From assembly GCF_000719285.1 (NCBI RefSeq), contig NZ_JOFS01000005.1, positions 248,001 to 312,000 on the forward strand: a stretch of DNA of 64,000 bases. Reading direction: 5' to 3'. The notes under the pieces were generated by a model, which had not been told where the DNA came from, did no database searches, and was given only the letters and a program-made list of their open reading frames with translations. Positions 20,092 through 27,355 of this stretch are shown in pieces. This DNA comes from Streptomyces bicolor. Lineage in GTDB: Bacteria; Actinomycetota; Actinomycetes; Streptomycetales; Streptomycetaceae. A program made the position numbers and the translations under genes. Within the stretch, counting starts at the first letter, position 1, and every line of letters starts with the position of its first letter.

Positions 20092-21380
20092 ATGACCACC
20101 GCCGGGTTGAGTGTCGAGTCGAGTGCGCAGGAGGCTGCCGCGCTGGCAGCGATCGACGAGGCGGCCATAGCCCGGAGCCTGCTCGAGCTGATCGCGATCC
20201 CGAGTGTGACCGGCAGCCCGGCTGAGTCCGAGATCCAGCACCACCTGGCCGGGCGGCTCGACCGGCTCGGACTGGACGTGGACCTGTGGTCCATGGACCT
20301 GTCCGCGCTGCTGGCGCACCCGGACTTCCCGGGCTCGGAGGCACCGCGGGACGAGGCGTGGGGGCTCGTGGGTGTCACGGAGAACGGCGGTGACGGGCCG
20401 ACCCTCATCCTCCAGGGCCACGTCGATGTCGTGCCACCCGGCGACCTCGAGCGGTGGGACGGGGACCCGTACGTACCGAGGGTGGTCGGAGACACCGTCC
20501 ACGGCCGGGGGGCCTGCGACATGAAGGCCGGGCTCGTCGCCCACCTCGCGGCGCTGGCGGCGATCCGGGCGAGCGGCGTGCGGCTGCGCGGCCGGGTGGC
20601 GGTGCACTTCGTGGTCGGCGAGGAGGACGGCGGCCTGGGGGCATTCGGCACGCTCCAGCGCGGCCACACGGGTGACGCCTGCGTCATCACCGAGCCGACC
20701 AGCGGCACCCTGATCACCGCCAATGCCGGAGCGCTGACCTTCCGTATCGCCGTCCCCGGGCTGGCCGCCCACGCCAGCTCCCGGGAGCAGGGCGTGAGTG
20801 CCATCGACGCGTACATGCCCATCCAGCGGGCCCTGGCGGACTGGAAGCCGAGCGGAACGCCGACCCCGACCCGCTGATGGCGGAGTACCCGATCCCGTAC
20901 GCCCTGTCGGTCGGCACGCTTCGCTCGGGCGACTGGGCCAGCAGCGTGCCCGACCTGCTGGTCGCTGAGGGACGGTTCGGCGTCCGGCTGGACGAGGCGC
21001 CCGCGACGGCTCGAGCTGCCTTCGAACGGCGCGTGGCCGAGGCGTGCGCGGCCGACGCCTGGCTGCGCGACCACCCCGCGACGGTGACCTGGCCGGGCGG
21101 CCAGTTCGCCAGTGGCCGCCTGCCCGCCGGTCATCCGCTGCGGGACGTCGTACGCGAAGCGCACGTCGCCGCGAACCGGGGCGCCGTGCCCGCCGAACGC
21201 GGCGCCTCGTACGGCAGCGATCTGCGGCTCTACGCGGCCGCGGGCATCCCGACCCTGCAGTTCGGACCCGGCGACATCCGCCTCGCCCACAGCGCGCAGG
21301 AACAGGTGGCCGTCCCGGAGATCGTCCAGGTCGCCCGCGCACTCGTGCTCACGGTGCTCCGCACGGTCGGCACGAAATGA
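20092..21380 (+). pseudogene. ArgE/DapE-family deacylase (M20 peptidase) broken by a one-base frameshift
   Basis: Two frames form one M20-family metallopeptidase of about 430 residues. Part one (20092 to about 20840) has the metal ligands in LILQGHVDVVPPGD and GRGACDMKAGL and the catalytic Glu in VGEEDGG. It then runs out of frame and stops at 20875-20877. Part two, in the next frame from about 20842 (EAERNADPDPLMAEYPIPYALSVGT...), completes the lid and C-terminal zinc-binding domain (GPGDIRLAHSAQEQVAV). Restoring one base at about 20841 (GAC CTG GAA instead of GAC TGG AAG) rejoins them. Either the gene is inactive or the base is a sequencing error. Expected activity: hydrolysis of N-acyl amino acids. 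Confidence 0.85.
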
Positions 21381-21435
21381 GCGAACGAACACGGTTGGCC
21401 GACGGCGGAGCTGGTCGGCGGGCACGATCCGCCGC

Positions 21436-21469
21436 GGGTCCGGCCGGCCGTCACCGGCCGGCCGGACCC
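21436..21469. terminator. Perfect 15-bp hairpin between convergent genes
   Basis: GGGTCCGGCCGGCCG (21436-21450) pairs fully with 21455-21469 around a TCAC loop. It sits between the deacylase and the cysteine desulfurase ends and probably terminates both transcripts. Confidence 0.85.
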
Positions 21470-21491
21470 TGCTGAGCTCCCACTCCTTTCG

Positions 21492-22766
21492 TCAGACGCT
21501 CTCCTGCAGTCCGCGCAGTGACGCCACGAGCCGGTCCACCTCATCGGAGGTGTTGTAGAGCGCGAGGGACGCCCGCGCCGCCGACTCCAGCCCGTAGTGG
21601 GCGAGGGCCGGCTGGGCGCAGTGGTGGCCGGCGCGGACGGCGATTCCGTCGCGGTCGAGCCAGTCGGCGACGGTGGCCGGGTCCTGCCCCGCGAGCGTGA
21701 AGGTGAGCACCGCGATCCGGTCCGGCGCCGAACCGATCAGCTCGAGTCCGGGCACCGTGGCAAGGGCCTGGAGCGCATACGACATGAGCGCTTCCTCGTA
21801 CGCCGCGACGGCCGCGCGGTCGAGGGACGTCAGCCAGTTCACGGCGGCGAGCAGCCCGATGACCCCGGAGATGTGCCCGGTGCCGGCCTCCATCCTGTGC
21901 GGGGCGGCCGCGAACGTGGTCTTCCCGAAGTCCACGGACTCGATCATGTTGCCGCCGGCCTGCCACGGTGCCATGCCGGCGAGGATCTCCGGCCTCGTGT
22001 ACAGGGCGCCGATGCCGGTCGGCGCGAACAGCTTGTGGCCGGAGAACGCGTAGAAGTCGGCGTTCAAGTCCTGGACGTCGACGGGGAAATGAGCGACGGC
22101 TTGCGCCCCGTCCACCAGGACCTTGGCGCCGTAGCGGTGGGCGAGGGCCGTCATCTCCTTGACGGGCGGGACGGTGCCGAGGACGTTCGACGCGTGGCTG
22201 ATCGCCACGAGTTGCGTCCGCGAGGACAGCAGATCGGCGTACGCGTCCTGGTCGATCTCCCCGTATGGAGTGAGCGGTACCGGGACGACCCGGGCCCGGG
22301 TCTCCTTGGCGATCAGCTGCCACGGCACGATGTCCGCGTGGTGCTCGAGGACCGGGACGAGAATGTCGTCCCCCGGCCCGAGGTTGGCCCGGCCCCAGGT
22401 CTGCGCGACGAGGTTGATGGCCTCCGTGGTGCCCCGCACGAAGACGATGTCGTCCGGGCTCGGTGCGCCGAGGAAGTCGGCGACGGCCGCCCGGCCCGCT
22501 TCGTACGCCTCGGTGGCCTCCCGCGCCATGGTGTGGGCCCCGCGGTGGATGTTGGAGTTGGCGGTGCCGTAGTAGGCGGTGAGCGCCTCGATGACCTGCC
22601 GTGGCTTCTGGGTGGTGGCCGCGTTGTCGAGCCAGATCAGTGGACGGCCGTTGACGGTCCGGTGCAGGACGGGGAAGTCCTGCCGCACCAGCTCGGCGGT
22701 GAAGCCACCCGGTTGGGGCTCCGCCGCTGTCGGCGTCAGGGACGCCGTGACGTCAGGCGTAGTCAT
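21492..22766 (-). CDS. SufS-type cysteine desulfurase, probable encapsulin cargo
   Basis: A 424-residue PLP enzyme that takes sulfur from L-cysteine as a persulfide. It has the PLP lysine in SGHKLF (K245), HHADIVPW, DGAQAVAHFPVD and the active-site Cys in RAGHHCAQP (C383), the type II SufS arrangement. Ordinary SufS begins at about LVRQDFPVL; here a 25-residue Thr/Pro/Ala-rich, probably disordered N-terminal extension precedes it, a position used for shell targeting in family 2 encapsulin cargo. Its ATG lies 14 bp inside the end of the encapsulin gene, so the two are translationally coupled. No sufBCD genes are nearby, so a housekeeping Fe-S role is less likely than a compartment-specific one. 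Confidence 0.9.
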   Translation of the reverse strand: MTTPDVTASLTPTAAEPQPGGFTAELVRQDFPVLHRTVNGRPLIWLDNAATTQKPRQVIEALTAYYGTANSNIHRGAHTMAREATEAYEAGRAAVADFLGAPSPDDIVFVRGTTEAINLVAQTWGRANLGPGDDILVPVLEHHADIVPWQLIAKETRARVVPVPLTPYGEIDQDAYADLLSSRTQLVAISHASNVLGTVPPVKEMTALAHRYGAKVLVDGAQAVAHFPVDVQDLNADFYAFSGHKLFAPTGIGALYTRPEILAGMAPWQAGGNMIESVDFGKTTFAAAPHRMEAGTGHISGVIGLLAAVNWLTSLDRAAVAAYEEALMSYALQALATVPGLELIGSAPDRIAVLTFTLAGQDPATVADWLDRDGIAVRAGHHCAQPALAHYGLESAARASLALYNTSDEVDRLVASLRGLQESV

Positions 22767-24144
22767 GGTACTTGGACACCTCGACGTTCTGGAGTACGGC
22801 GATGGCGTCGTCCACCAGCACGGCGGTGTTGAAGTAGGCCGTCATCAGGTACGACGTGATGCCCTTCCGGTCCATGCCCATGTTCCGCATGGACAGGCCG
22901 GGTTCGACCTCGTCCGGTACGGCCGCGGGGCGCAGGCCCACCACGCCCTGCTCGGCCTCCCCGATCCGGATCAGCAGGATCTCGGTGGTGCCGGCCGCAC
23001 TGCCGGAGCCGCCCGGGCAGGGCACCTTGTCGGAGGGCAGCAGCGGTACGCCCCGCCAGGTCAGCAGCGGACTGCCGAACCGGCTGTCCGTCACCGGGGG
23101 CACTCCCCGGCGGGTGCACTCCCGCCCGAACGCGGCGATGGCCCTCGGATGCGCGATGAAGTAGGCCGGCTGCTTCCACACCCTCGCCAGGAGCTCGTCC
23201 AGGTCGTCGGGGGTGGGAGCGCCGGTGCGGGCCTGCACGCGCTGACCGGCCGGGACGTTGTGGAAGAGACCGGAATCGGGGTGGTTGAGCATCAGGTGCT
23301 CCTGCCGCTCACGCAGGGCCTGGATGGTCAGGTTCGCCTGGGTCCGCGTCTGGTCCATCGGCCCGTTGTAGAGGTCGGCGACCCGGGAGTGCACCATCAT
23401 CCGGGTCTGGGCGAGCGTCATGTGGTACTCGCGCGGCAGGTCCTCGTAGTCGACGTAGGTGCTCGGCAGTTCGACCTCACCGACATGACCGCTGCTCAGG
23501 TCGATGGGCGCCTCGGTGCCGGGTGCGGGCATGCCGCCCGTCGCGTACGACTCCACCGCGCCGCGCAGCGCCTCCTCGCGGTCCATGAGCCCGGCGAGGG
23601 CGGAACGCCCGACGCGCAGGGCGACGCCGGGAGTGACGGCCTTGACGGCGTACGGCATGGGCTCGTCCTTGGTCCACGCCTCCAGGTCGAAGTACTGCCC
23701 GTCGCCGATGACCTGGATCAGCGCCTCGTCGCCGTACCGCCCGGCGGCGCGCTTCTCGGCCCGGCCGTGCACGATCACCCACAGGTGCTCGGCGGTGTCG
23801 CCCTCCTGGACGAGCACCTGACCGGCCTCGAAGCCGATCTCGGTGAAGGCGTCGGCCAGTTGGCCGAGGAGCGCGTCGTCGGTCTCGCGCAGGTACGGGA
23901 TCTCGCGTAAGTCGCCCGGGACGACGCGCGGGCTTCCCTCGTCGGTGTGGGTGCCGATGCGGTCGTCGCCGAGGACGTACGTGCGGCGCCGGTTGACGCG
24001 GTAGACGCCTGATTCGACATCGACCCATGGGAGGGCGCGCACGAGATAGCGCGGGGTGATGCCGCGCATCTGCGGTGCCGTTTTCGTGGTCGTCGCGAGT
24101 TGCCGGGCGGCCTCGGGGCTGAGGGTGGTGCGGCCGGTCGTCAC
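22753..24144 (-). CDS. Family 2B encapsulin shell protein (HK97 fold with cNMP-binding-like insertion)
   Basis: A 463-residue shell protein. GTG 24144 follows GAGGAGG. Residues 1-80 form the N-arm and first HK97 part (LATTTKTAPQMRGITPRYLVRALPWVDV...YRVNRRRTYVLGD). Residues ~80-190 are an inserted cyclic-nucleotide-binding-like domain (FEAGQVLVQEGDTAEHLWVIVHGRAE). Residues ~200-463 complete the HK97 fold (DYEDLPREYHMTLAQTRM, ADLYNGPMDQTRTQ, AHPRAIAAFGRECTRRG, WRGVPLLPSDKV, GMDRKGITSYLMTAYF). The insertion defines family 2B, whose known members form 60-subunit nanocompartments. The usual FGE...R.A phosphate cassette is replaced by YFDLEAWTKDEPMPYAVKA, so cAMP binding is doubtful. The coupled cysteine desulfurase is the probable cargo. 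Confidence 0.9.
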   Translation of the reverse strand: MTTGRTTLSPEAARQLATTTKTAPQMRGITPRYLVRALPWVDVESGVYRVNRRRTYVLGDDRIGTHTDEGSPRVVPGDLREIPYLRETDDALLGQLADAFTEIGFEAGQVLVQEGDTAEHLWVIVHGRAEKRAAGRYGDEALIQVIGDGQYFDLEAWTKDEPMPYAVKAVTPGVALRVGRSALAGLMDREEALRGAVESYATGGMPAPGTEAPIDLSSGHVGEVELPSTYVDYEDLPREYHMTLAQTRMMVHSRVADLYNGPMDQTRTQANLTIQALRERQEHLMLNHPDSGLFHNVPAGQRVQARTGAPTPDDLDELLARVWKQPAYFIAHPRAIAAFGRECTRRGVPPVTDSRFGSPLLTWRGVPLLPSDKVPCPGGSGSAAGTTEILLIRIGEAEQGVVGLRPAAVPDEVEPGLSMRNMGMDRKGITSYLMTAYFNTAVLVDDAIAVLQNVEVSKYHDYA

Positions 24145-24588
24145 AAGGGCCTCCTCGAGTGGATCGGTCCGGGAGCGAACTTCCGTACGAGCGAGCCCGA
24201 TCGTGCAGGCGGTGGCAACGCCTCACAAGACGCGCGGGACGCGGCTCGGGTGGGCGCGGGCCGAAAACGCGCGACGTGGGGTGGGGTGGGCACGCCACGT
24301 CGCGCGTGTCGGAAGGCGGCGCCACCAAGGGCGAGGGGCGGGTCGACGAAGTCCCGGACATGGCTACGACGAGCGGCCCGACGTACCGTCAATTCCCTGC
24401 GGACGGCTTGATGTGGCCCCGTATCAGGACTTTTAGTTTCTTAAAGGCGCGCTTATGCGACCTGTCTTCGAGCCGCTTTTTACTGAAGCCGCAATTGTCG
24501 AAATCCGTAATTAATCGCAGTCTCGGGGCGGCGCGCGGCATCGGTAATTCCAGTGGCGTCCGCACCTTCGCTCGGAGAGGATCACCGC
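24145..24588. other. Encapsulin/VOC divergent control region
   Basis: 444 bp without a convincing gene. The part near the encapsulin is very G/C-rich and contains a 13-bp inverted repeat (24267-24307). The part at about 24420-24530 is markedly AT-rich (TTTTAGTTTCTTAAAGG, GTAATTAATCG) and is the likely promoter zone for the encapsulin operon (minus) and the VOC gene (plus). Confidence 0.6.
24267..24307. promoter_or_regulatory. 13-bp perfect inverted repeat upstream of the encapsulin operon
   Basis: ACGCGCGACGTGG (24267-24279) and CCACGTCGCGCGT (24295-24307) are exact reverse complements separated by 15 bp. The repeat lies about 120 bp before the encapsulin start. It could be an operator for a dimeric regulator or an RNA hairpin in the leader. 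Confidence 0.65.
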
Positions 24589-24762
24589 ATGGTTGCGACA
24601 GTGGCGAACGTCTCGGTGGACTGTGCGAACGCGTATCAACTGGCCCGGTTCTGGAGCGAGGTGACAGGACAACCACTCGATCGCGAGGACGAGCCGGGCG
24701 ACGACGAGACGGAGATCATGCTGCCGGGCGGTCCGGCCCTGCACTTCAACGAGGTACCGGAG
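24589..24762 (+). pseudogene. VOC/glyoxalase-like gene, 5' part, split by element insertion
   Basis: ATG 24589 follows GGAGAGG. The 58 codons (MVATVANVSVDCANAYQLAR... to HFNEVPE) form the first half of a VOC-fold (glyoxalase/dioxygenase-like) protein. Homology stops exactly at the GAG codon 24760-24762, the left insertion junction; beyond it the frame runs on as nonsense to 25038. The missing 72 codons are at 33549-33767. Joined at GAG, the two parts give an uninterrupted 130-residue VOC protein, the normal family length. Confidence 0.92.
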
Positions 24763-24786
24763 GGTAGTCGTAGCGAAGACGTAACC
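24760..24786. other. attL of the integrated element
   Basis: The chromosomal half (VOC gene) ends in the 3-bp core GAG at 24760-24762. The element half continues to the arm GAAGACGTAACC (24775-24786), the reverse complement of GGTTACGTCTTC at attR (33521-33532). Joining the two element halves at GAG gives a nearly symmetrical attP of about 52 bp, the size and symmetry expected for a large serine integrase. Confidence 0.88.
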
Positions 24787-24826
24787 AATCGGGCATGCGC
24801 ACGTGGGCCTACCCGCACAGCAAGAG

Positions 24827-24863
24827 GCCCCCAACTGCGCGCCTTGCTCGCGCAGTTGGGGGC
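24827..24863. terminator. Perfect 15-bp hairpin just inside attL
   Basis: GCCCCCAACTGCGCG (24827-24841) pairs exactly with 24849-24863 around a 7-base loop. It lies downstream of the small-gene operon (minus) and next to attL, so it probably ends that operon and insulates the element from the host gene. Confidence 0.75.
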
Positions 24864-25002
24864 GTTGCGACCCGCCCCGGGAGGGGGAGGGGGCCGGGGC
24901 GGGGGTCATGGTGCTTCCCGTTCCCCTGGGGTGTCTCTCTGCCTTCGGCCACCTGGGCGCGATTGCCCAGGCTCCAGGGTGGCCTACCTCTTGCGAGGCG
25001 CG

Positions 25003-25185
25003 TTACAGGATGGGCGCAGCGACCGGACGCATTTCTGAACGGGGTGTTTCCTCGTGCCTGGGCGGTAGCGGGCGCAGGTGCTGCGGATTGCAGAGCGGCT
25101 GTCCGGGCGCCCAGGCGGCAGGGTCGACCACCACGCATTTGCTGTGTCCGGGCATGCCGTGCGCGATTCCCTGTTCATCGATCAC
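25003..25185 (-). CDS. Small element protein, unknown (60 aa)
   Basis: GTG 25185 overlaps the TGA of the preceding gene (GTGA), with GGAGGG upstream. The product begins (M)IDEQGIAHGMPGHSKCVVVDPAAWAPGQ and ends in a Pro/His-rich tail; it contains two Cys. It is the last member of a chain of four overlapping small genes in the left arm. No family is recognised; the coupling supports expression. Confidence 0.55.
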   Translation of the reverse strand: MIDEQGIAHGMPGHSKCVVVDPAAWAPGQPLCNPQHLRPLPPRHEETPRSEMRPVAAPIL

Positions 25186-25361
25186 TGCGCACCCTCCGGC
25201 GACAGGTTGGCGACCCTGCCCGAGCAACGCGGGCAGATGCACGGCGGGTATTCCTGGCCCAACGTGGGCACCTTGACGGGTTTCACTGCGCGCCTTTTCC
25301 GGACGCAGGTACGGACGCCGGTAGCTGGATTGATCCGGTACACCTCAATGGTCATCGGCAT
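25182..25361 (-). CDS. Small Cys-containing element protein (59 aa)
   Basis: ATG 25361 starts four bases after the stop of the upstream gene, with GGGGG in that gene as the ribosome site (ATG 25355 is an alternative). The sequence MPMTIEVYRINPATGVRT... begins like a beta-strand and ends in a CICPRCSG metal-knuckle-like motif. It could be a small zinc-binding or nucleic-acid-binding protein. It overlaps the next gene by GTGA. Confidence 0.62.
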   Translation of the reverse strand: MPMTIEVYRINPATGVRTCVRKRRAVKPVKVPTLGQEYPPCICPRCSGRVANLSPEGAQ

Positions 25362-25365
25362 GGGA

Positions 25366-25542
25366 TCACTTACCCCCGCCCGCGTTCGTTCCGACGCACG
25401 CGAGGCGGTAGATGCCCCACAATTCCCGGCCCTTTTCACACCCGTCGTTGGCCTTGGTCACGCACTTGCATTCCTCACACTTCCGGGCGTGCTCGAACCA
25501 CTCGCGGTAGGTGCGGGTCGTGGGCGTCTGCGGGATGCTCAT
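25366..25542 (-). CDS. Small Cys-rich element protein (58 aa)
   Basis: ATG 25542 overlaps the stop of the upstream gene (ATGA) and has GGGAG before it. The protein begins MSIPQTPTTRTYREWFEHARKC and contains CEECKCVTKANDGCEKG, with five Cys in total (the first in the preceding helix), suggesting zinc binding. Small treble-clef-like proteins of this type are common in actinophage and Streptomyces integrative elements, usually without known function. Confidence 0.65.
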   Translation of the reverse strand: MSIPQTPTTRTYREWFEHARKCEECKCVTKANDGCEKGRELWGIYRLACVGTNAGGGK

Positions 25543-25886
25543 CGGGCCGTCTCCCAGGGGCTCACCCAGGGCCCTGCCCATGGGGGTGCCTCGCCTGTGC
25601 GGGCCGCTCGCCGCTCTTCCTCATGGGCCAACACGTACGGCCTGACCATGGAGCCCGTGAGCTCCCAGGCTTCCTCTGCCCTGACCTGCCGCTGCCTGCG
25701 GAGCCTGGGCACGTCTACGAGCCTTGCGCCGACCACGTAGGGGGACGGCCGGTAGCGGGGTTCCCTGGGCGCCTGGGGCGCTGCCTGGGGCGCCTGGGGC
25801 GCTGCCTGTCGCCTGTGCTTGGCGGGGGTGCGCCGCCCGAACAGGGCCGCTCTCATCCACACGAGTAGCTGTGATAGGTAGTCCAT
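25539..25886 (-). CDS. Small element protein with hydrophobic N-terminus (115 aa)
   Basis: ATG 25886 starts the four-gene small operon, divergent from the XRE-TPR regulator. The N-terminus MDYLSQLLVWMRAALFGRR is a short amphipathic or membrane-seeking helix. An imperfect Gln-Ala-Pro repeat (QAAPQAPQAAPQAP) follows, then a basic helix (RLRRQRQVRAEEAWEL) and a Trp-rich end. The three downstream genes overlap or abut it. Function is unknown; position suggests an early gene controlled by the adjacent regulator. Confidence 0.6.
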   Translation of the reverse strand: MDYLSQLLVWMRAALFGRRTPAKHRRQAAPQAPQAAPQAPREPRYRPSPYVVGARLVDVPRLRRQRQVRAEEAWELTGSMVRPYVLAHEEERRAARTGEAPPWAGPWVSPWETAR

Positions 25887-25977
25887 TGGCTGCCTGCTCT
25901 CTCAGGTGGTCCACGCCCCCGGGCCGGTCGCACGGTCGCGGGGGTCTTTGTGTCTGACCACGCTTCACGCTGCGCGC

Positions 25978-26027
25978 AGGCTGCACCACGGCAGAGAAGC
26001 TGCATCTAGGCGGCAGGAAGGCTGCAC
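25978..26027. promoter_or_regulatory. Triple GGCTGCAC-type direct repeat, candidate operator
   Basis: AGGCTGCAC (25978-25986), AAGCTGCAT (25997-26005) and AGGCTGCAC (26019-26027) recur at 19- and 22-bp intervals, about two DNA turns. They lie in the 186-bp divergent region between the small-gene operon and the XRE-TPR gene, within 50-100 bp of the regulator start. Phased repeats in this position are a plausible binding array for the regulator. Confidence 0.6.
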
Positions 26028-26072
26028 GCGCTACCCTGACCAGGGCAGACACATCCCGGACGGAGTACGGGC

Positions 26073-27287
26073 ATGGCAGCAAAGCGGCAGCGCCTAGCGC
26101 AGCGCCGGAAGTCGCGCGGCTACACGCAGGAACAACTTGCAGACGCCCTAGGCGTCGACCGCACCACGGTGCAGCGCTGGGAGCGGGGGGAGGTCGACCC
26201 CCAACCGCATCAACGGCCTAGGCTCCAAAGGCTCTTGGAACTGACGTCGAGAGAACTCGACGAATTGCTAGCGGCTGATGTTCTGCCGGTCGCTGCAGAG
26301 TCGAATTGGATAACCCCCGCGCAGCCGGCCAACGATGATGAGATGGCGGCTTGGGAGTTGTCTCGACGCGTCCAAGCAAGTGACGTCGGGTCGGAAACAC
26401 TCATGCGCCTAGAGTCCGCGTTTGATGAATTGGCAACGGCCTATCCGGTCACACCTCCGGGCGAACTCTTGGACCGTGTACGGCAGCACTCCGCGTATGT
26501 GGTGCGGCTACTAGACGCCCGCATGACGCTCTCCGAACATCGGCGTTTGCTGGTCGTTGGCGGTTGGTTGTCTCTGCTCGGGGCAACGCTGCATATCGAC
26601 TTGAAACAGGAGCATGCGGCAACGGCCAGGCTGCAAACCGCGGCAACCCTCGCACGACAGGCGGAGGCCCCAGAGATCGAAGCATGGTGCTTTGAAACGG
26701 ACGCGTGGCGGGTCCTCACGGACGGGGACTATGTGCGCGCCCTGGAACTGTCTCTAGCGGCTCAGAGCATTGCTCCTAAAGGCACCTCCGCCCTCATCCA
26801 AGCCACCGCCCAGGAAGGGCGCGCACGCGCGAGGCTCGGGCAGGGCAAAGAGACCTATGCGGCTATCGAGCGGGTACAGGCCATGGCTGCCGCCCTGGGA
26901 ATCCCGGAGCGTCCTAAAGAGCACCACTACCAATACGATCCCGCAAAGGCGCTCGCCTACACAGCAACAACGCTCGCATGGCTGGGTGACGCTGCCGCCG
27001 AACCGTACGCGCGCGAGGTTATCACGCGTCTCAGTCCGTCCAACGACGTCACCAAATGGCCGCGCCGCGTGGCTTCAGCGAACATCGATTTGGCGCTAGT
27101 TCTACTCACGGACAATCGCCTAGATGAGGCTTGCGCCTCCGCCCAGAAAGCCATATTGAGTGGGCGCGTAGTGCCGTCGAATCACTGGCGAGCATTGGAA
27201 GTCGTCAAGGCGGTTGAAGCTAAACAGCTACCGGAGGCGCCCGACTTGCGCGAGGCATACGAGGGTTTAAAGGCTATCGGGGCCTAG
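26073..27287 (+). CDS. XRE-family regulator with TPR domain
   Basis: A 404-residue protein. ATG 26073 follows GGAG. The N-terminal ~65 residues are a Cro/C1-type HTH (RRKSRGYTQEQLADALGVDRTTVQRWERGEV). The rest is almost entirely helical, with TPR-like pairs such as HAATARLQTAATLARQAEA, DYVRALELSLAAQSIA, and DNRLDEACASAQKAIL. HTH-TPR proteins in mobile elements can act as lysogeny or transfer repressors, and some (RRNPP type) respond to peptides; in Streptomyces many such proteins have other or unknown roles. It is the only plus-strand gene of the element, a typical place for its master regulator. Confidence 0.85.
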   Translation: MAAKRQRLAQRRKSRGYTQEQLADALGVDRTTVQRWERGEVDPQPHQRPRLQRLLELTSRELDELLAADVLPVAAESNWITPAQPANDDEMAAWELSRRVQASDVGSETLMRLESAFDELATAYPVTPPGELLDRVRQHSAYVVRLLDARMTLSEHRRLLVVGGWLSLLGATLHIDLKQEHAATARLQTAATLARQAEAPEIEAWCFETDAWRVLTDGDYVRALELSLAAQSIAPKGTSALIQATAQEGRARARLGQGKETYAAIERVQAMAAALGIPERPKEHHYQYDPAKALAYTATTLAWLGDAAAEPYAREVITRLSPSNDVTKWPRRVASANIDLALVLLTDNRLDEACASAQKAILSGRVVPSNHWRALEVVKAVEAKQLPEAPDLREAYEGLKAIGA

Positions 27288-27299
27288 AAACGCAGAAAT

Positions 27300-27342
27300 G
27301 GCCCCCTCCGTCCGCTCAGCGCGAGACGAGAGGGGGCCTTTT
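27300..27342. terminator. Intrinsic terminator between the regulator and capsid genes
   Basis: GGCCCCCTC (27300-27308) pairs with GAGGGGGCC (27330-27338), followed by TTTT on the plus strand. It separates the convergent XRE-TPR and capsid genes and is the clearest Rho-independent terminator in the window. Confidence 0.9.
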
Positions 27343-27355
27343 CATGACCACAGAC

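Noticed and set aside
21492..22766. Housekeeping Fe-S cluster SufS
   Set aside because: No sufBCDU genes adjoin and the gene is translationally coupled to an encapsulin; a general role cannot be excluded but context favours cargo.
22753..24144. Reading the encapsulin as part of the inserted phage element
   Set aside because: It lies outside attL, has chromosomal codon use, an inserted cNMP-like domain and an operon partner; it belongs to the host.
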